Source: Riptortus pedestris (Eukaryota > Arthropoda > Insecta > Hemiptera > Alydidae). From it: DNA of 64,000 nt. The DNA is taken from positions 130,951,001-131,015,000 of the forward strand of contig CM032228.1 in NCBI GenBank assembly GCA_019009955.1, in the 5' to 3' direction. Positions 1 through 9,996 of the stretch are shown here, in pieces. A program made the position numbers and the translations under genes. The notes beneath the pieces are model-generated. The model did not search any database. It was not told where the DNA came from and saw only the letters and a program-made list of their open reading frames with translations. The first letter of the stretch is position 1; each line of letters starts with the position of its first letter.

Positions 1-660
1 CAAAAGTTGTTTAGTTTGTTATTTAGAGTAACGTTTGTTATGTGCACTTTTGACGTATACCTAAGTATAAATGAGATATACGTTAAAAACTACAGCGGAA
101 GTCAACAATTTTATTTGGCACAAAGACTCAACCGAACTAAACATAACTCGGTATGTGAATTAGCAGTAACTCCTCCATGATAATAAGATGTACCAACATT
201 TCTAGGGACGAGCAGGAGTGGGGGTTGTAAGGGAGGCCTTAAATTTAAAGTAGCGGTATTTCGTTTTCTATTCGTTTTTCTGCAAATGTGCACATGACAA
301 AAGTAGTTTATTTTTTTATTTGAAGTAACTTTTGTGCAATTCACTTTTGTCTTATAACAAAGTATAAACGAGATATACGCTAAAACTTTAGCGGGAGCCA
401 ACAATTTTATTGGGCACTAACGATTGAACCGAACTTAACAAAACTCGGATTGTCAATTAGCATTAATTCTTCCATGATTATAAGCTATATTAAAATTTTT
501 AGGTTCGAACGGGAGTGGGGGTTATAAGGGAAGCCTGGAATAAAAATTCGCGATATTTCATTGTCTATTTGTTTTTCGACAAATGTGCACATAACAAAAG
601 TGGTTTACTTTGTTATTTAGAGTAACTTTTGTTTTATACATTTTTTCGGGAACAATGTAT
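1..660 (+). repeat. 297-bp tandem repeat inside the Helitron-like element (about 2.2 units)
   Basis: Units begin with CAAAAGT at 1, 298 and 595, so the spacing is exactly 297 bp twice. Each unit carries the same ordered blocks: AGTAAC, a TATAAAYGAGATATACG-like block, CAACAATTTTATT, ACCGAAC, GAGTGGGGGTT and a GTGCACAT block. Units differ by scattered substitutions, so the array is not recent. Related units sit inside the copies near 27.4 kb and 45.8-46.2 kb. Confidence 0.75.
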
Positions 661-1013
661 GAAGCAAGTAATTAGCGTAGAAATATTGATATACTCAACA
701 ATTCTTTCCAATATGAACTACCAGGTACCTCACCTGGAAAAATTAATTCAAATCTATGTTAGTATTTTGTCCTTAATAATTCAAATCTATGCTTAATGCA
801 CAGGAGACGGGAAATATGACAATATGGAGGACAGTGTATTCTTACATAAAAAATTAATTTTATTATTAACAAATCCTCAGCAACGACGGGTATAAACCCT
901 AAACACTGGGACGGGTGAACGTCAAAATATTGTGCAAAGTAAAGCCTTGCAAAAAAATACCATCTCCATTCAACCTTAGATGAATTCCCGGGCGAAGCCG
1001 GGTATCTGAGCTA

Positions 1014-1014
<1 letters not shown>
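1..1014 (+). mobile_element. Helitron-like element, family 1, 3' part (5' end outside window)
   Basis: The right end has a GC hairpin (arms CCCGG/CCGGG at 987-991 and 998-1002), then CTAG at 1011-1014 and a T, followed at once by (TA)n. Hairpin plus CTRR end with insertion next to T is the hallmark of Helitron 3' termini. The segment 800-1014 recurs on the minus strand at 16134-16350 and 45485-45690. No Rep/helicase coding was seen, so this is a non-autonomous copy. The left part is made of 297-bp tandem units (listed separately). The 5' end lies beyond the window edge. Confidence 0.7.

Positions 1015-1073
<59 letters not shown>
1015..1073. repeat. (TA)n microsatellite
   Basis: About 29 TA units directly abut the Helitron CTAG terminus. 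The element either inserted into a TA tract or the tract grew from the insertion site. Confidence 0.95.
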
Positions 1074-1075
<2 letters not shown>

Positions 1076-2070
1076 CACCTATTTAATAAAATAAGCAAAT
1101 ACTGAAAAATCAATGAATGTTTTTAGTGAACGTGCCAACAACTTCAACGTTATATTATTATTCATATTATTGTATTGAAATAGCTGAAAAAATATTTTAA
1201 AAAATCATAAAGAGTCACAATGATTTATAATATGCAAGAACTTATCAATCCCCAGTAGCTGTACCAAATAAAAACCGTATGAACTTGATTAAATAATTAA
1301 ATTCAGGAAATTTTTACCAAAGGAGAGCCGTGATATTTTTATTTCAGAGCGAAACAAAAGTAACTTATTAAATCACGAGGCATAATGGAGCAATTATTGA
1401 AGGGGCAGGAAAGAAAGGTACAATTACATTACTTAACAATTCTGTTACACAACAATGGCTCTCATTGTTTATTATTGTTCATTGTTACAATGAATTTCAA
1501 ATGTTACTTCTCAGTAAGAAAGTTAAAATATACATCTCACCTTTTTGTTGTATGCATAACAACTTTAATATTACATCAGTGCCATATATATTCACAGCAC
1601 ATTACTATTTTGTCACTTATAAAATATTGGTGATATGTCGGGATAAGTCCAACCATACATTTACCAAAAACGTATAACCACCTTTTTATTTCCGTCAGCT
1701 ACCATAATTATTTCATCCATTATAGTAATTAGGTAATTACCACAGAGAACAATGGACCCTATCACTATTTTCTTCCAACAAACTATTTTTCAGGCCTAAC
1801 ATTCCTCAATATTTTTCCATTAATTTCATTTTCTAGATAGATTAATACTATAACAGATTATTGATGTTATATTAAAAAATCTGAAGTGAAGGCTCACCGA
1901 ATCACCCTTGGTGCTGCTAAAGTAAAAAAAAGGATCAACAGAAATGATGGAGGGATTTATCTCAGAAAATAGGTCCTAGATGTAAGTTTTAATATATTAG
2001 TGTTTCCTTTGCAACTATCTGGGAATATCAGACTTCATGACTGATTAGTGGTGAAAATATCGGTGTAGCA
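1074..2070. other. A+T-rich stretch, nothing recognised
   Basis: Only short chance reading frames occur (for example 1385-1633), with low-complexity composition and no recognisable domain. No tRNA or repeat family was identified. Confidence 0.6.
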
Positions 2071-2079
2071 TAGTGCTCC

Positions 2080-2890
2080 GCCTCCCTACCTCCCTCCCTC
2101 TCTACCACCTTCTCTCCCTCACCCCTTCCCGACCTCCCTCCTTCCCTCCCTCACACACTCCGTCACGTCTTCCCTCCCTCCCTCCTTCGTTCCTACACTC
2201 CTTTCCGAACTTCTTTCTTCCCTCCCTCACTTCTTCCCGCCCTCCCTCCTTCCCTCCCTCCCTCCTTCCCTCCCTCACTTCTTCCCGCTCTCCCTCCTTC
2301 CCTCCCTCACTTCTTCCCGCCCTCCCTCCTTCCCTCCCTCACTTCTTCCCGCCCTCCCTCCTTCCCTCCCTCACTTCTTCCCGCCCTCCCTCCTTCCCTC
2401 CCTCACTCCTTCCCTCCCTCACTCCTTCCCGCCCTCCCTCCTTCCGTCCCTCCCTTCTTCCCTCCCTCCCTCCTTCCCTCCCTCACTTCTTCCCGCCCTC
2501 TCTCCTTCGTTCCCTCACTCCTTCCCGCCCTCCCTCCTTCCCTCCCTCACTCCTTTCCGCCCTCTCTCCTTCGTTCCCTCACTCCTTCCCGCCCTCCCTC
2601 CTTCCCTCCCTCACTCCTTCCCCTCTCTCCTTCGTTCCCTCACTCTCCTTCCCTCCTCACTCCTTCCCGCCCTCACGCCTTACCGCCCGCCCTCCTTCCC
2701 TCCCTCACTACTTTCCGCCCTCTCTCCTTCGTTCCCTCACTTCTTCCCGCCCTCTCTCCTTCGTTCCCTCACTCCTTCCCGCCCTCCCTCCTTCCCTCCC
2801 TCACTCCTTTCCGCCCTCTCTCCTTCCCTCCCTCACTTCTTCCCCCCCTCCCTCCTTCGTTCCCTCACTCCTTCCCGCCTCCCTTCTTCC
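2080..2890. repeat. Pyrimidine-rich satellite, about 32-bp period
   Basis: The + strand is almost purely C and T, built from CCTCCCTCCTTCC blocks alternating with CTCACTTCTTCCCGCC or CTCACTCCTTCCCGCC. In the most regular part (about 2270-2400) the spacing between successive CTCACTTCTTCCCG blocks is 32 bp. It opens a long Ser/Pro/Leu-only frame (2073-2909), which is a by-product of composition. Such polypurine-polypyrimidine tracts can form triplex (H-DNA). Confidence 0.85.
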
Positions 2891-3024
2891 CTTTTTTTGT
2901 TTTGTTTGATTTTGGGGAGAAAACTTCGCGGTTATCAATGCCCAACACTCTTCAGACCGTATTTGAGTTCCCCAGTCATGGGAAGTCCCAGGCACACGCA
3001 CGCTAGGCCGATTTTTTTTAATAT

Positions 3025-3090
3025 GTATATATACATACATATATATATATATATATACAGATATATACATAAATATACATATATTTTTCT
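3025..3090. repeat. (TA)n-rich microsatellite
   Basis: Interrupted TATATACATA and ATATATAT repeats lie between the pyrimidine satellite and a poly-T block. Confidence 0.8.
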
Positions 3091-3120
3091 CTTATTTCTT
3101 TCTTTTTTTATTTTATTTAT

Positions 3121-3416
3121 TTTTTTAACTTTATATTTTTTATTTCAACCCCCCCCCTTTTTATTTTTTTTTTTTTTTTGGGTAGGACGTTCTCGGCCGT
3201 CTCATTAAGACAATAAATTTTCAGCCAAGCTATATGAATAAACACAAAGAAGAATTATTGGAAGAATTATTATACTATTAGCAATTACACTAAACTTATG
3301 GACTACATCACTATTAACTACTAAATGGCAGCATTAATATAACTTAAAGCTCATTACGAAAAAAAAAAAAAAAAAGAGGGGAGTTGAAATAAAAAATATA
3401 AAATTAAAAAAAAAAA
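3121..3416. repeat. Long inverted repeat with about 180-bp spacer
   Basis: The left arm (3121-3179) reads T-rich, then TATTTCAACCCCC, then poly-T. The right arm (3361-3416) is its reverse complement: poly-A, GAGGGGAGTTGAAATA, then A-rich. Part of the match is low complexity, but the central block of about 25 bp (TTTATATTTTTTATTTCAAC and its complement) is specific. A second pyrimidine-rich tract (3417-3530) follows the right arm. Confidence 0.6.
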
Positions 3417-3535
3417 CTTCTCCCCTCTCTCATTCCTTCCCTTACTCTTTCCTTAACTCTTTCTCTCCATCATTCCCTCCCTCCTTCCTTCCTTCCCTCC
3501 TATCTTCCCGCCAACACTCCCTCCTTCAAAATAAA
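3417..3535. repeat. Pyrimidine-rich tract, second block
   Basis: CTCCC, CTTCC and CATTCC runs resemble the satellite at 2080-2890 but are shorter and more diverged. They lie immediately outside the inverted-repeat arm. Confidence 0.7.
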
Positions 3536-3659
3536 GAGGGCGGGAAGGAGCACCCTATTTTTAATTTATTTTTTTTATGTGGCTCCTAGTGCGAGGTGTG
3601 TAATCCCACTTTTGGTCTTTGTTTGGAATAGGACTAGGATGGGTTTTGTTATGTCTATT

Positions 3660-4845
3660 TATTATTTATTTATTCCTTATTCTTCCTCCATTCGACGACG
3701 AACTTTTTAAATGCTCGGAAGTTATCAGGGGTACTGACCAATTCATACGGGCTGTAGCTACAAACTGCTCTCATTAGGTTTAGTCGGCTATGGTCGTAGC
3801 GAGTAGTTTCCTTTCGTACATGCATGGCGTTGATCGCTTCCATCGCTTTCCTAAAACGACATATCTTCAGTTGCCACGAACTAAGTACGCCACATCATCG
3901 ACGTAGGTCGTGGCACTGAAACCCGACGCTGCTTGAGTACCCATGAGGTCATCAATCAGGGCCAAGCACTGCTCTCTGAGAACTTCACGGTCTATTTCCG
4001 TCGCGGATGTAGGCTTTCCCATTGCGTGAAGGGACTCTTAAATACGCGGGGACCGTGCATTATCATGTGCTCTTGCAATGTCTATAAAGACGGTTATGGC
4101 GTTTTTCTGGTTTCCCTCGTCGCAGTCTTCTTTAAGGCGCTTTACAGCCTGTTAAGTCGATCGCCCTGGGATGCCTCCGTATTGCATGGCGCTCAGCTTG
4201 CAGACGAAAAGAGAGAAAACTGCATTTTTAATAAGTGTTTACAGAACTTTTCCCAGGCCAGGGAGCAGACATATTCCTGTTGCTTTTTGTGGAGCCTGGA
4301 TTCCTGAGCCCTTTTATCGTAATCAGCGGTTATTTGCCATATTTTTGGAAAAGACCCAAGTGACAGGAAATTATTCATAACCGTCCTCAGCTGGTCTCCT
4401 ATAACAGGCATTACTTGTTGAATGAGCTGGGCGCATATCCCATCCCCATGGGGAGCGCCTTTTTTCCCTCATTTTTATCACAGTAATTCCGACGTCCACC
4501 TGATCCCAATCTGGAGCGAAATCGGTGCCCACAGGAAGCCTCATTGTGCATCTTAACCTAGCCTGGGTTTCAGTGTCCTCTTTCCCAAGTATCTGCTCTA
4601 GGAGGTACTTGTATGCTAAGTCAGTGCTTGTTTGGTACTGCCCTTTACTTTCAACAGTGGGAAATGCGGGGGACCTAAGCGTCTGCTGTTTAATTCCACC
4701 ACAGACGAACGCCAGGACTCCTTGTATGCTCTGCAAATTATACTGGCATATGCATTGCTGAGTTTTCTGTAGAATTGCCATAGCGCATGACTCAATTCTG
4801 GTTCTTACTTTTATATTTGAGAACCAACTATCAGGTGACACGGAA
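3660..4845 (-). pseudogene. Non-LTR retrotransposon reverse transcriptase, decayed (R1/Jockey-superfamily type)
   Basis: Read on the minus strand, blocks of a LINE RT appear in the right order across several frames. They are a finger segment ending GDQLRTVMNNFLSLGSFPKIW (4400-4340), then ICLLPGLGKV (RT block 2 region, about 4260), QYGGIPGRST (about 4190), AVFIDIA-like residues (about 4090), and a YVDD catalytic box in TTYVDDVAYLV (about 3911-3879). The upstream frame 4841-4371 supplies the start of the domain. Frameshifts and stops separate the blocks, so it is dead. After the RT the minus strand runs into an AATAAATAAATAA-type tail (3675-3655), suggesting the 3' end of a truncated copy. R1-like versus LOA-like cannot be settled by eye. 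Confidence 0.7.
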
Positions 4846-5518
4846 GGCTACATGAAACTTAGAACAATGAGTAGGGGTTTTATTTTGACTTCAAAATACA
4901 AAGTCATCAACAATGTCCTTAACATTATGTATTATCATGATAATGCAAAGAACAACTTGTGATTAGAGTACAATTGCTGGTCCTGAAGATATATTTAAAT
5001 TAATGAATTTCAAAATTTTTACTTCAGGTTGCTCAACTGAATTTAATGTTTATGGAAACGGTTCCATAGATGTGGAAACCTTTTTTATGACATATCGGAA
5101 TAAATATTGCCCATTGGCGCTACCTTACACTATTCTGCTACTGTTATCAGTCAGAGTTTATTTCGAAATAAAAATATTTTCATTAATGCCTTCATTAATT
5201 GACTTTTCATAAAAATATTTTGGAAAGAAATTTTTGGTTTTGACCAGTTGGTGAGATTTACGATTTCCTATATTATTACTTCAACGTCAGGTACCATTTT
5301 GATATAGACCCGCCAACGACGTATAAGACAGTTATCTGGTTACTTCATTAGTGTGCCTGTAAATAAGGAATAATAATGAGACTTCTGCGTGTAAAGAAGA
5401 CCAGGAAGAGCAACGTTTGGCAAATACTAATATTTCTGGTGTTCTTGATTGAGAATGTTTCTCAAAGATACTATGTACCTCTTAGAGTTGCAGAAAAATC
5501 ACAGGGATTGCAACACAT
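4846..5518. other. A+T-rich stretch, nothing recognised
   Basis: There is no domain-bearing frame. The 69-residue frame at 5003-5212 is hydrophobic and low complexity and is treated as chance. Confidence 0.5.
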
Positions 5519-6193
5519 AACATTCATATTTACTTTAAAGTAAGATTGAAGAGTATTGATGGTACTTATGGGTGCCACTTTGAGGCGCTGGACTCTGAGG
5601 TTATTTGTAATGTAATGTAATGTTACTTGTAGCAGCGAAGGGGATATGGATGGCTTCAGGAACTGATTTACTAATAGGAGCAGATGTTAGTGGAAAGCTA
5701 CTTGCAGGAAAAGGAGAAGTTTTAGGTTGTGAACTTAATGCTGTTGAAACATACCTGGGCTGGACATTAATGGGTACAATTCGAAGTGAGGGAGCCACCC
5801 TTCCGTTGGCTAGTATGCTTTCAACTGTCAAGAATCTTTGGGAACTTGGGGCTATAGGAGTGCGAGATGTTATTGAGACTATGACGAAGAAGGAACAAGT
5901 TCTGGTAAGCATTCAGAATTTTAAAGAGTCTATAGAGATTTTAAATGACGGTAGTTATCAGGTGAGGCTGTTGTCGAGATTTACTACCCACTAAGTTCCT
6001 ATTGGCTAGAGGTTGTTACAAGAAAACCATTACTAAGTTGCAAACTTCTAATCTAAATGAAGCTTATGGTAGTGTTTCCTCGAGAACTGAGGAGGTTATC
6101 ATTGAAAGGGTTCCAGAGGAGACCTTTGAAGTTGGTCGCTATTTACCTTATCGAAGTAAGGTTATAAACATTCGATTGCTCTTTAATCCATAG
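5519..6193 (+). pseudogene. BEL/Pao retrotransposon, protease to pre-RT linker (outer element, left part)
   Basis: A first block (5519-5610) reads VRLKSIDGTYGCHFEALDSE. After a frameshift, 5620-5994 carries DLLIGADVSGKLL and GCELNAVETYLGWTLMGTI, which match the end of the Pao-family aspartic protease region (DUF1758-like). It continues with NLWELGAIGVRD, the linker before the RT. After a stop, 6002-6193 continues with LNEAYGS, IIERVPEE and GRYLPYR, the usual lead-in to the BEL/Pao RT. The RT itself is absent. At least two frame breaks make this a relic. It precedes the inserted inner BEL/Pao element; the matching right part starts at 10586. Confidence 0.8.
6095..6154 (+). repeat. 60-bp direct repeat, left copy
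   Basis: This 60-bp segment, from GTTATCATTGAAAG to TACCTTATCGA, is repeated without a mismatch at 10586-10645. The two copies bracket the inner BEL/Pao element. They encode the IIERVPEE...YLPYR motif of the outer element. Confidence 0.9.
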
Positions 6194-6241
6194 AGATTGG
6201 CTTCTAATTCCAATCTGACTTATTGTCATTTAGGAGCGCTC

Positions 6242-6499
6242 TGACGTCACGTACCTTGTACTGCGTCTCGGTATCTGCCCCCTTGGGTCAGTTATCTTTA
6301 GTTCACTTAATTAGAATATTTATTCTGCTTTTCGTCACTCATTTTTGATGTGATTTTCCCTAATTGTTATTGACGTCACGTACCTTGTACTGCGTCTCGG
6401 TATCTGCCCCCTTGGGTCAGTTATCTTTAGTTCACTCAATTAGAATATTTATTCTGCTTTTCGTCACTCATTTTTGATGTGATTTTCCCTAATTGTTAT
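6242..6499 (+). repeat. 129-bp tandem duplication (2 copies)
   Basis: 6242-6370 and 6371-6499 are the same 129-bp unit. I see one difference (CACTTAATT versus CACTCAATT), so the duplication is recent. Each unit begins with the CRE-like palindromic core TGACGTCA. It lies just upstream of the inner element coding region, where a 5' LTR or leader is expected, but it does not match the candidate 3' LTR at 9997-10585. Confidence 0.85.
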
Positions 6500-6652
6500 T
6501 GTCCACCCTTGGTGACAAATTCTCCATTTCTAATAATTCATTCACGTTGTTTCCCTGTCATTTCGTGTATCTCCGTTTCTTGTCGCTTCGCACTTGTTCT
6601 CCTCCGCCGCTCTCAGCTGCTGATTTTTATAATTGAATCTAATTATATTAAT

Positions 6653-9634
6653 ATGGAAAGCGTGAGGTCAGCTGCCAACCTTGAAAGGAAGCTGCGCCTT
6701 ATTAAAAGGGACATTTCTCGTTTGGAGCTCATAGGTCTTGGAAAATCAGCTCTAGCTTCAGAAGACCTAGTGATTACGCTGGAGTGTGCCATAGAGGAAG
6801 CTGATGGTTACCTGAAAGAGTTTCTAGATGTTTGGAATGAACGATCCAACTTACAGAGTACCATTAAAGACGATACATTCCCCTCAGACGAGTGGATGAA
6901 TAGTTATAATGAAGTTCGACATGAAATTCGACGGGCAAAAATTTCATTAGCAACCATCAATAGTCGCCAACAACCATCAATGCCTCCTGTAGAAGGCACT
7001 GGACTGACCAAGCCCACTACTACTTCGCTTTTCAGCGAATCCTGCGAAGAAATATCAAGCAGGCTCAGAGCATTCTGGGAGATGGAGGAACCCACTCCAG
7101 TTAATCAAAGGGATCCCGATGACAGTTACTGTGAGGACCATTTTCTACAAACGCACTCCCGCGATGCAGATGGGATCTCTTCTCAGTTGCAGCCAAATCG
7201 GGACCTGGCTGCCAATCAATTTTCAAATTTAGAACGGAAAATGGAGAAGCATTTTGTACTGTCCACTAAATACAAAGAATTCATGCAGGAGCATGAGGAA
7301 CTGGGCCAAATGTCACCTGTCTCCACAACCTCGGCGTACATTATTCCTCACCATGGAGTTTGGCAGTATAGCGCGGAAGGAGCGAAACTTAGAATTGTTT
7401 TTGACGCTTCCTGTGGACCAGAAAGTCTGAATGACACTCTCTTACCGGGTCCAAAATTACAATTAGACATATCAAATATATTAATCAATTTCAGGTCTTA
7501 TGTCATACCTTTATGGACGGACATTGTAAAAATGTATCGGCAAATTCTGGTGCATCCCAATGATCGCCATTTGCAGCACATATTCTGGAGAATACACCGA
7601 ACTGATGCTCTCCATGAGTACGAGCTTAACACCGTGGCGTACGGAGTTCGACCAAGCGCGTTTCTGGCAATGAGAGTAATCAAACAGTTAGTGGCCGATG
7701 AAGGAGCACATTATCCTCTCGCCGCTGGTCGAGTGTGTTCATCAATGTATGTAGATGATTTTGTAAGTGGAGGTAACACGCTAGAAGAAGTCCTTGAGCT
7801 TAAGCGACAACTCATTGAGCTATTTGCTAAGGGTGGCTTCGAGCTGAGCAAGTGGGCATCAACCATCAAGGAAGTACTTCCAGAAACGTCAAAGGAAGCT
7901 GTTCATTTGCAAATTACCGATCAAGACACAGACCATCAAAAAATCCTAGGACTCATATGGATTCCCAGTGAGGATGTATTCACATATTCAGTACACCGTC
8001 CTCCATCAACTCACGTCACAAAACGGATCATATTATCGGCTGTAGCGCGGATCTTCGACCCTCTTGGCTTGCTTGCGCTTATTACCTTCCAGGCCAAAGT
8101 TCTTCTTCAGTCCGTATGGAAAAGCCGCGTCGACTGGGATGAAACACTTCCGGAAGACATTATCAAGGATTGGAAGGCATTGATATCGGAGTGGCATTTA
8201 CTTTCTAGTATTAAAATTCCTCGCTACTTTGGAAGCCACAATGCTTTATGTAGAATTGTGGGATTTTGTGATGCATCTGATAAAGGGTATGGAGCCGCAA
8301 TCTACAATCGCGCAGAATATCCCGACGGTAGCGCACGAGTCACGCTCATGAAAGCGAAAACAAAGGTGTCACCTTTAAAATTTGTATCTATAGCTCGTTT
8401 AGAGCTGTGTGGTGCCTTGTTACTAACAAAATTGTTAACATCCCTGAGCTTGTCATCGCCGTTTGACCATCCACCCATATGCTTCACTGACTCAACTGTG
8501 GTTTTGGCTTGGCTGCGCAAGCCCACTTATGCACTTAAGGTCTTTGAGGCCAACCGCGTTTCTCAGATTTTGAGTGTCACGTCTATTTCCGACTGGCATC
8601 ATGTCCGATCAGAAGACAACCCGGCTGATATTAGCTCACGCGGTTGTACCCCAAGTAATCTCTTTGGAGCGAACATGTGGTGGAATGGACCCTCCTGGCT
8701 ATCTCCCCCTTACAGAGAATGGCCTCCAGACATAGCCATTAATGAGGAGGCAACAGACTGCATGATGGCTGTAAATGTTAGTCAAGAGAAGCTTGAACAG
8801 ACTTTTGAAGACAAATGGATGGAAAGATTCTCTTCGTATAGAACTCTAATCAGGACCGTTGTTCGTATGCTGCGCCTCGTTAAACGGACGAAGCCAAATC
8901 CAGGAGGCCCCATCACAGCTGACGAATTTAAAAATGCTAAGTTTAGATGCATTCAATTGGAGCAAAGATTGCACCTTCCGAGAGCGCTGTTTGGAAATAC
9001 TTCCGTTCCGAAAGCTTATGACCAGCTCCACCCGTTCGTTGACGAGCATGGGCTTGTCAGGGTGGGCGGCAGGTTGAATAACGCCCCACTCGAACCGTGC
9101 TGCCGACATCCGATACTTATTCCACGATCTTGTCATTTTGCACAACTAATTGTGGATGACATACACCGAAGACATTTTCACGCGGGGCCAACGCTTGTAC
9201 TTTCTCTGTTACGCCAAGAGTACTGGATCCCCGGAGCTTTGAAATTCATTAGAGGGAGAATTTTCGTCCCATGTCGTATGGTGCGATGCAAACCTGTTCA
9301 GCCACTTATGGCATCACTTCCTCCAGAACGTTATTCTCAGTTTAGAGCCTTTCTGCAAACAGGATTAGATTATGCAGGGCCCTTCTTGATAAAGGAATCT
9401 ACGCGCCGAAATGCGGCTCTTGGCAAGGCATATCTATGTATTTTTGTCTGCATGGCAAGCAAGGCAGTTCACTTAGAGGCAGTCTCGTCATTGTCAACCC
9501 CAGCATTTTTGTCGGCATTAGATAGATTTGTGAAGAAATTTCACTCTGACCATGGCTCCAACTTCATTGGCGCATCCCGCTTCCTTAAGGAAGTGTATAA
9601 GTTCATTGCCAAGAACGAACCATCCGTCGGGTAA
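6653..9634 (+). CDS. BEL/Pao gag-pol fusion polyprotein, internally deleted but open (993 aa)
   Basis: Retrotransposon polyprotein. I start at the Met at 6653, since residues before it look like leader; the frame itself is open from 6479. Order of parts: a gag-type helical N-terminus (about residues 1-130), directly joined to the pre-RT linker (RLRAFWEMEE, CEDHFLQTHSRDADG), so the rest of gag and the protease are missing. Then the RT (YIIPHHGV near 7337, KLRIVFDAS, SLNDTLLPGP, the DIVKMYRQ aspartate near 7519, YVDD at 7748-7759). Then the RNase H/A17 region (FCDASDKGYGA near 8265, RLELCGALLL, FTDSTVVLAWL), the integrase H2C2 zinc-binding part (about 9100-9240) and the integrase core with GLDYAGPF (9361) and SDHGSNFIGA (about 9544). 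The third integrase acidic residue and the C-terminal domain are absent, and spacing before SDHGSNF looks short, so integration activity should be lost. Confidence 0.85.
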   Translation: MESVRSAANLERKLRLIKRDISRLELIGLGKSALASEDLVITLECAIEEADGYLKEFLDVWNERSNLQSTIKDDTFPSDEWMNSYNEVRHEIRRAKISLATINSRQQPSMPPVEGTGLTKPTTTSLFSESCEEISSRLRAFWEMEEPTPVNQRDPDDSYCEDHFLQTHSRDADGISSQLQPNRDLAANQFSNLERKMEKHFVLSTKYKEFMQEHEELGQMSPVSTTSAYIIPHHGVWQYSAEGAKLRIVFDASCGPESLNDTLLPGPKLQLDISNILINFRSYVIPLWTDIVKMYRQILVHPNDRHLQHIFWRIHRTDALHEYELNTVAYGVRPSAFLAMRVIKQLVADEGAHYPLAAGRVCSSMYVDDFVSGGNTLEEVLELKRQLIELFAKGGFELSKWASTIKEVLPETSKEAVHLQITDQDTDHQKILGLIWIPSEDVFTYSVHRPPSTHVTKRIILSAVARIFDPLGLLALITFQAKVLLQSVWKSRVDWDETLPEDIIKDWKALISEWHLLSSIKIPRYFGSHNALCRIVGFCDASDKGYGAAIYNRAEYPDGSARVTLMKAKTKVSPLKFVSIARLELCGALLLTKLLTSLSLSSPFDHPPICFTDSTVVLAWLRKPTYALKVFEANRVSQILSVTSISDWHHVRSEDNPADISSRGCTPSNLFGANMWWNGPSWLSPPYREWPPDIAINEEATDCMMAVNVSQEKLEQTFEDKWMERFSSYRTLIRTVVRMLRLVKRTKPNPGGPITADEFKNAKFRCIQLEQRLHLPRALFGNTSVPKAYDQLHPFVDEHGLVRVGGRLNNAPLEPCCRHPILIPRSCHFAQLIVDDIHRRHFHAGPTLVLSLLRQEYWIPGALKFIRGRIFVPCRMVRCKPVQPLMASLPPERYSQFRAFLQTGLDYAGPFLIKESTRRNAALGKAYLCIFVCMASKAVHLEAVSSLSTPAFLSALDRFVKKFHSDHGSNFIGASRFLKEVYKFIAKNEPSVG

Positions 9635-9996
9635 AACCTTTTTGTGCTCAGTTTGTTCTCTGGCTCCTTTGTTTTTGCCTGAACCTGACCAGAAACCACA
9701 GACAAACACGACACCAAACATGACACATACATTAATTATAGATTAAGTAATATAAGTTATTAATTTTAGTTTATATGTGAATTATAAAAAGTATTAGTTT
9801 TTTTTTTTCTCTTTATTTTGTATTTCTCTTTGTGTGTTTCCTAGATGGATATGTGGGTTATTCTAGACTATTATGCTTTTATTTTGCCCTTCTTTTTTTT
9901 CATTGTATATGTTCATATTCATAGTTAAGCACAAGACATTCAAGATTTTCAAGAAACCAAGCGTTAAATTTGTCACACAAATTTAGGTGGGCGGTT
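9635..9996 (+). other. Non-coding tail of inner BEL/Pao element with purine tract
   Basis: There is no domain after the stop. Just before 9997 lies AGGTGGGCGG (9985-9994), a plausible polypurine tract priming plus-strand synthesis next to a 3' LTR. Confidence 0.45.

Noticed and set aside
2073..2909. 278-residue Ser/Pro/Leu frame on the + strand
   Set aside because: Entirely produced by the CCTCCCTCCTT satellite; composition, not coding.
3933..4307. 124-residue + frame
   Set aside because: Shadow of the minus-strand LINE reverse transcriptase, whose YVDD box and other RT blocks are readable on the opposite strand.
6242..6500. 5' LTR of the inner BEL/Pao element
   Set aside because: Position fits, but the sequence does not match the candidate 3' LTR at 9997-10585, so I kept it only as a tandem duplication.
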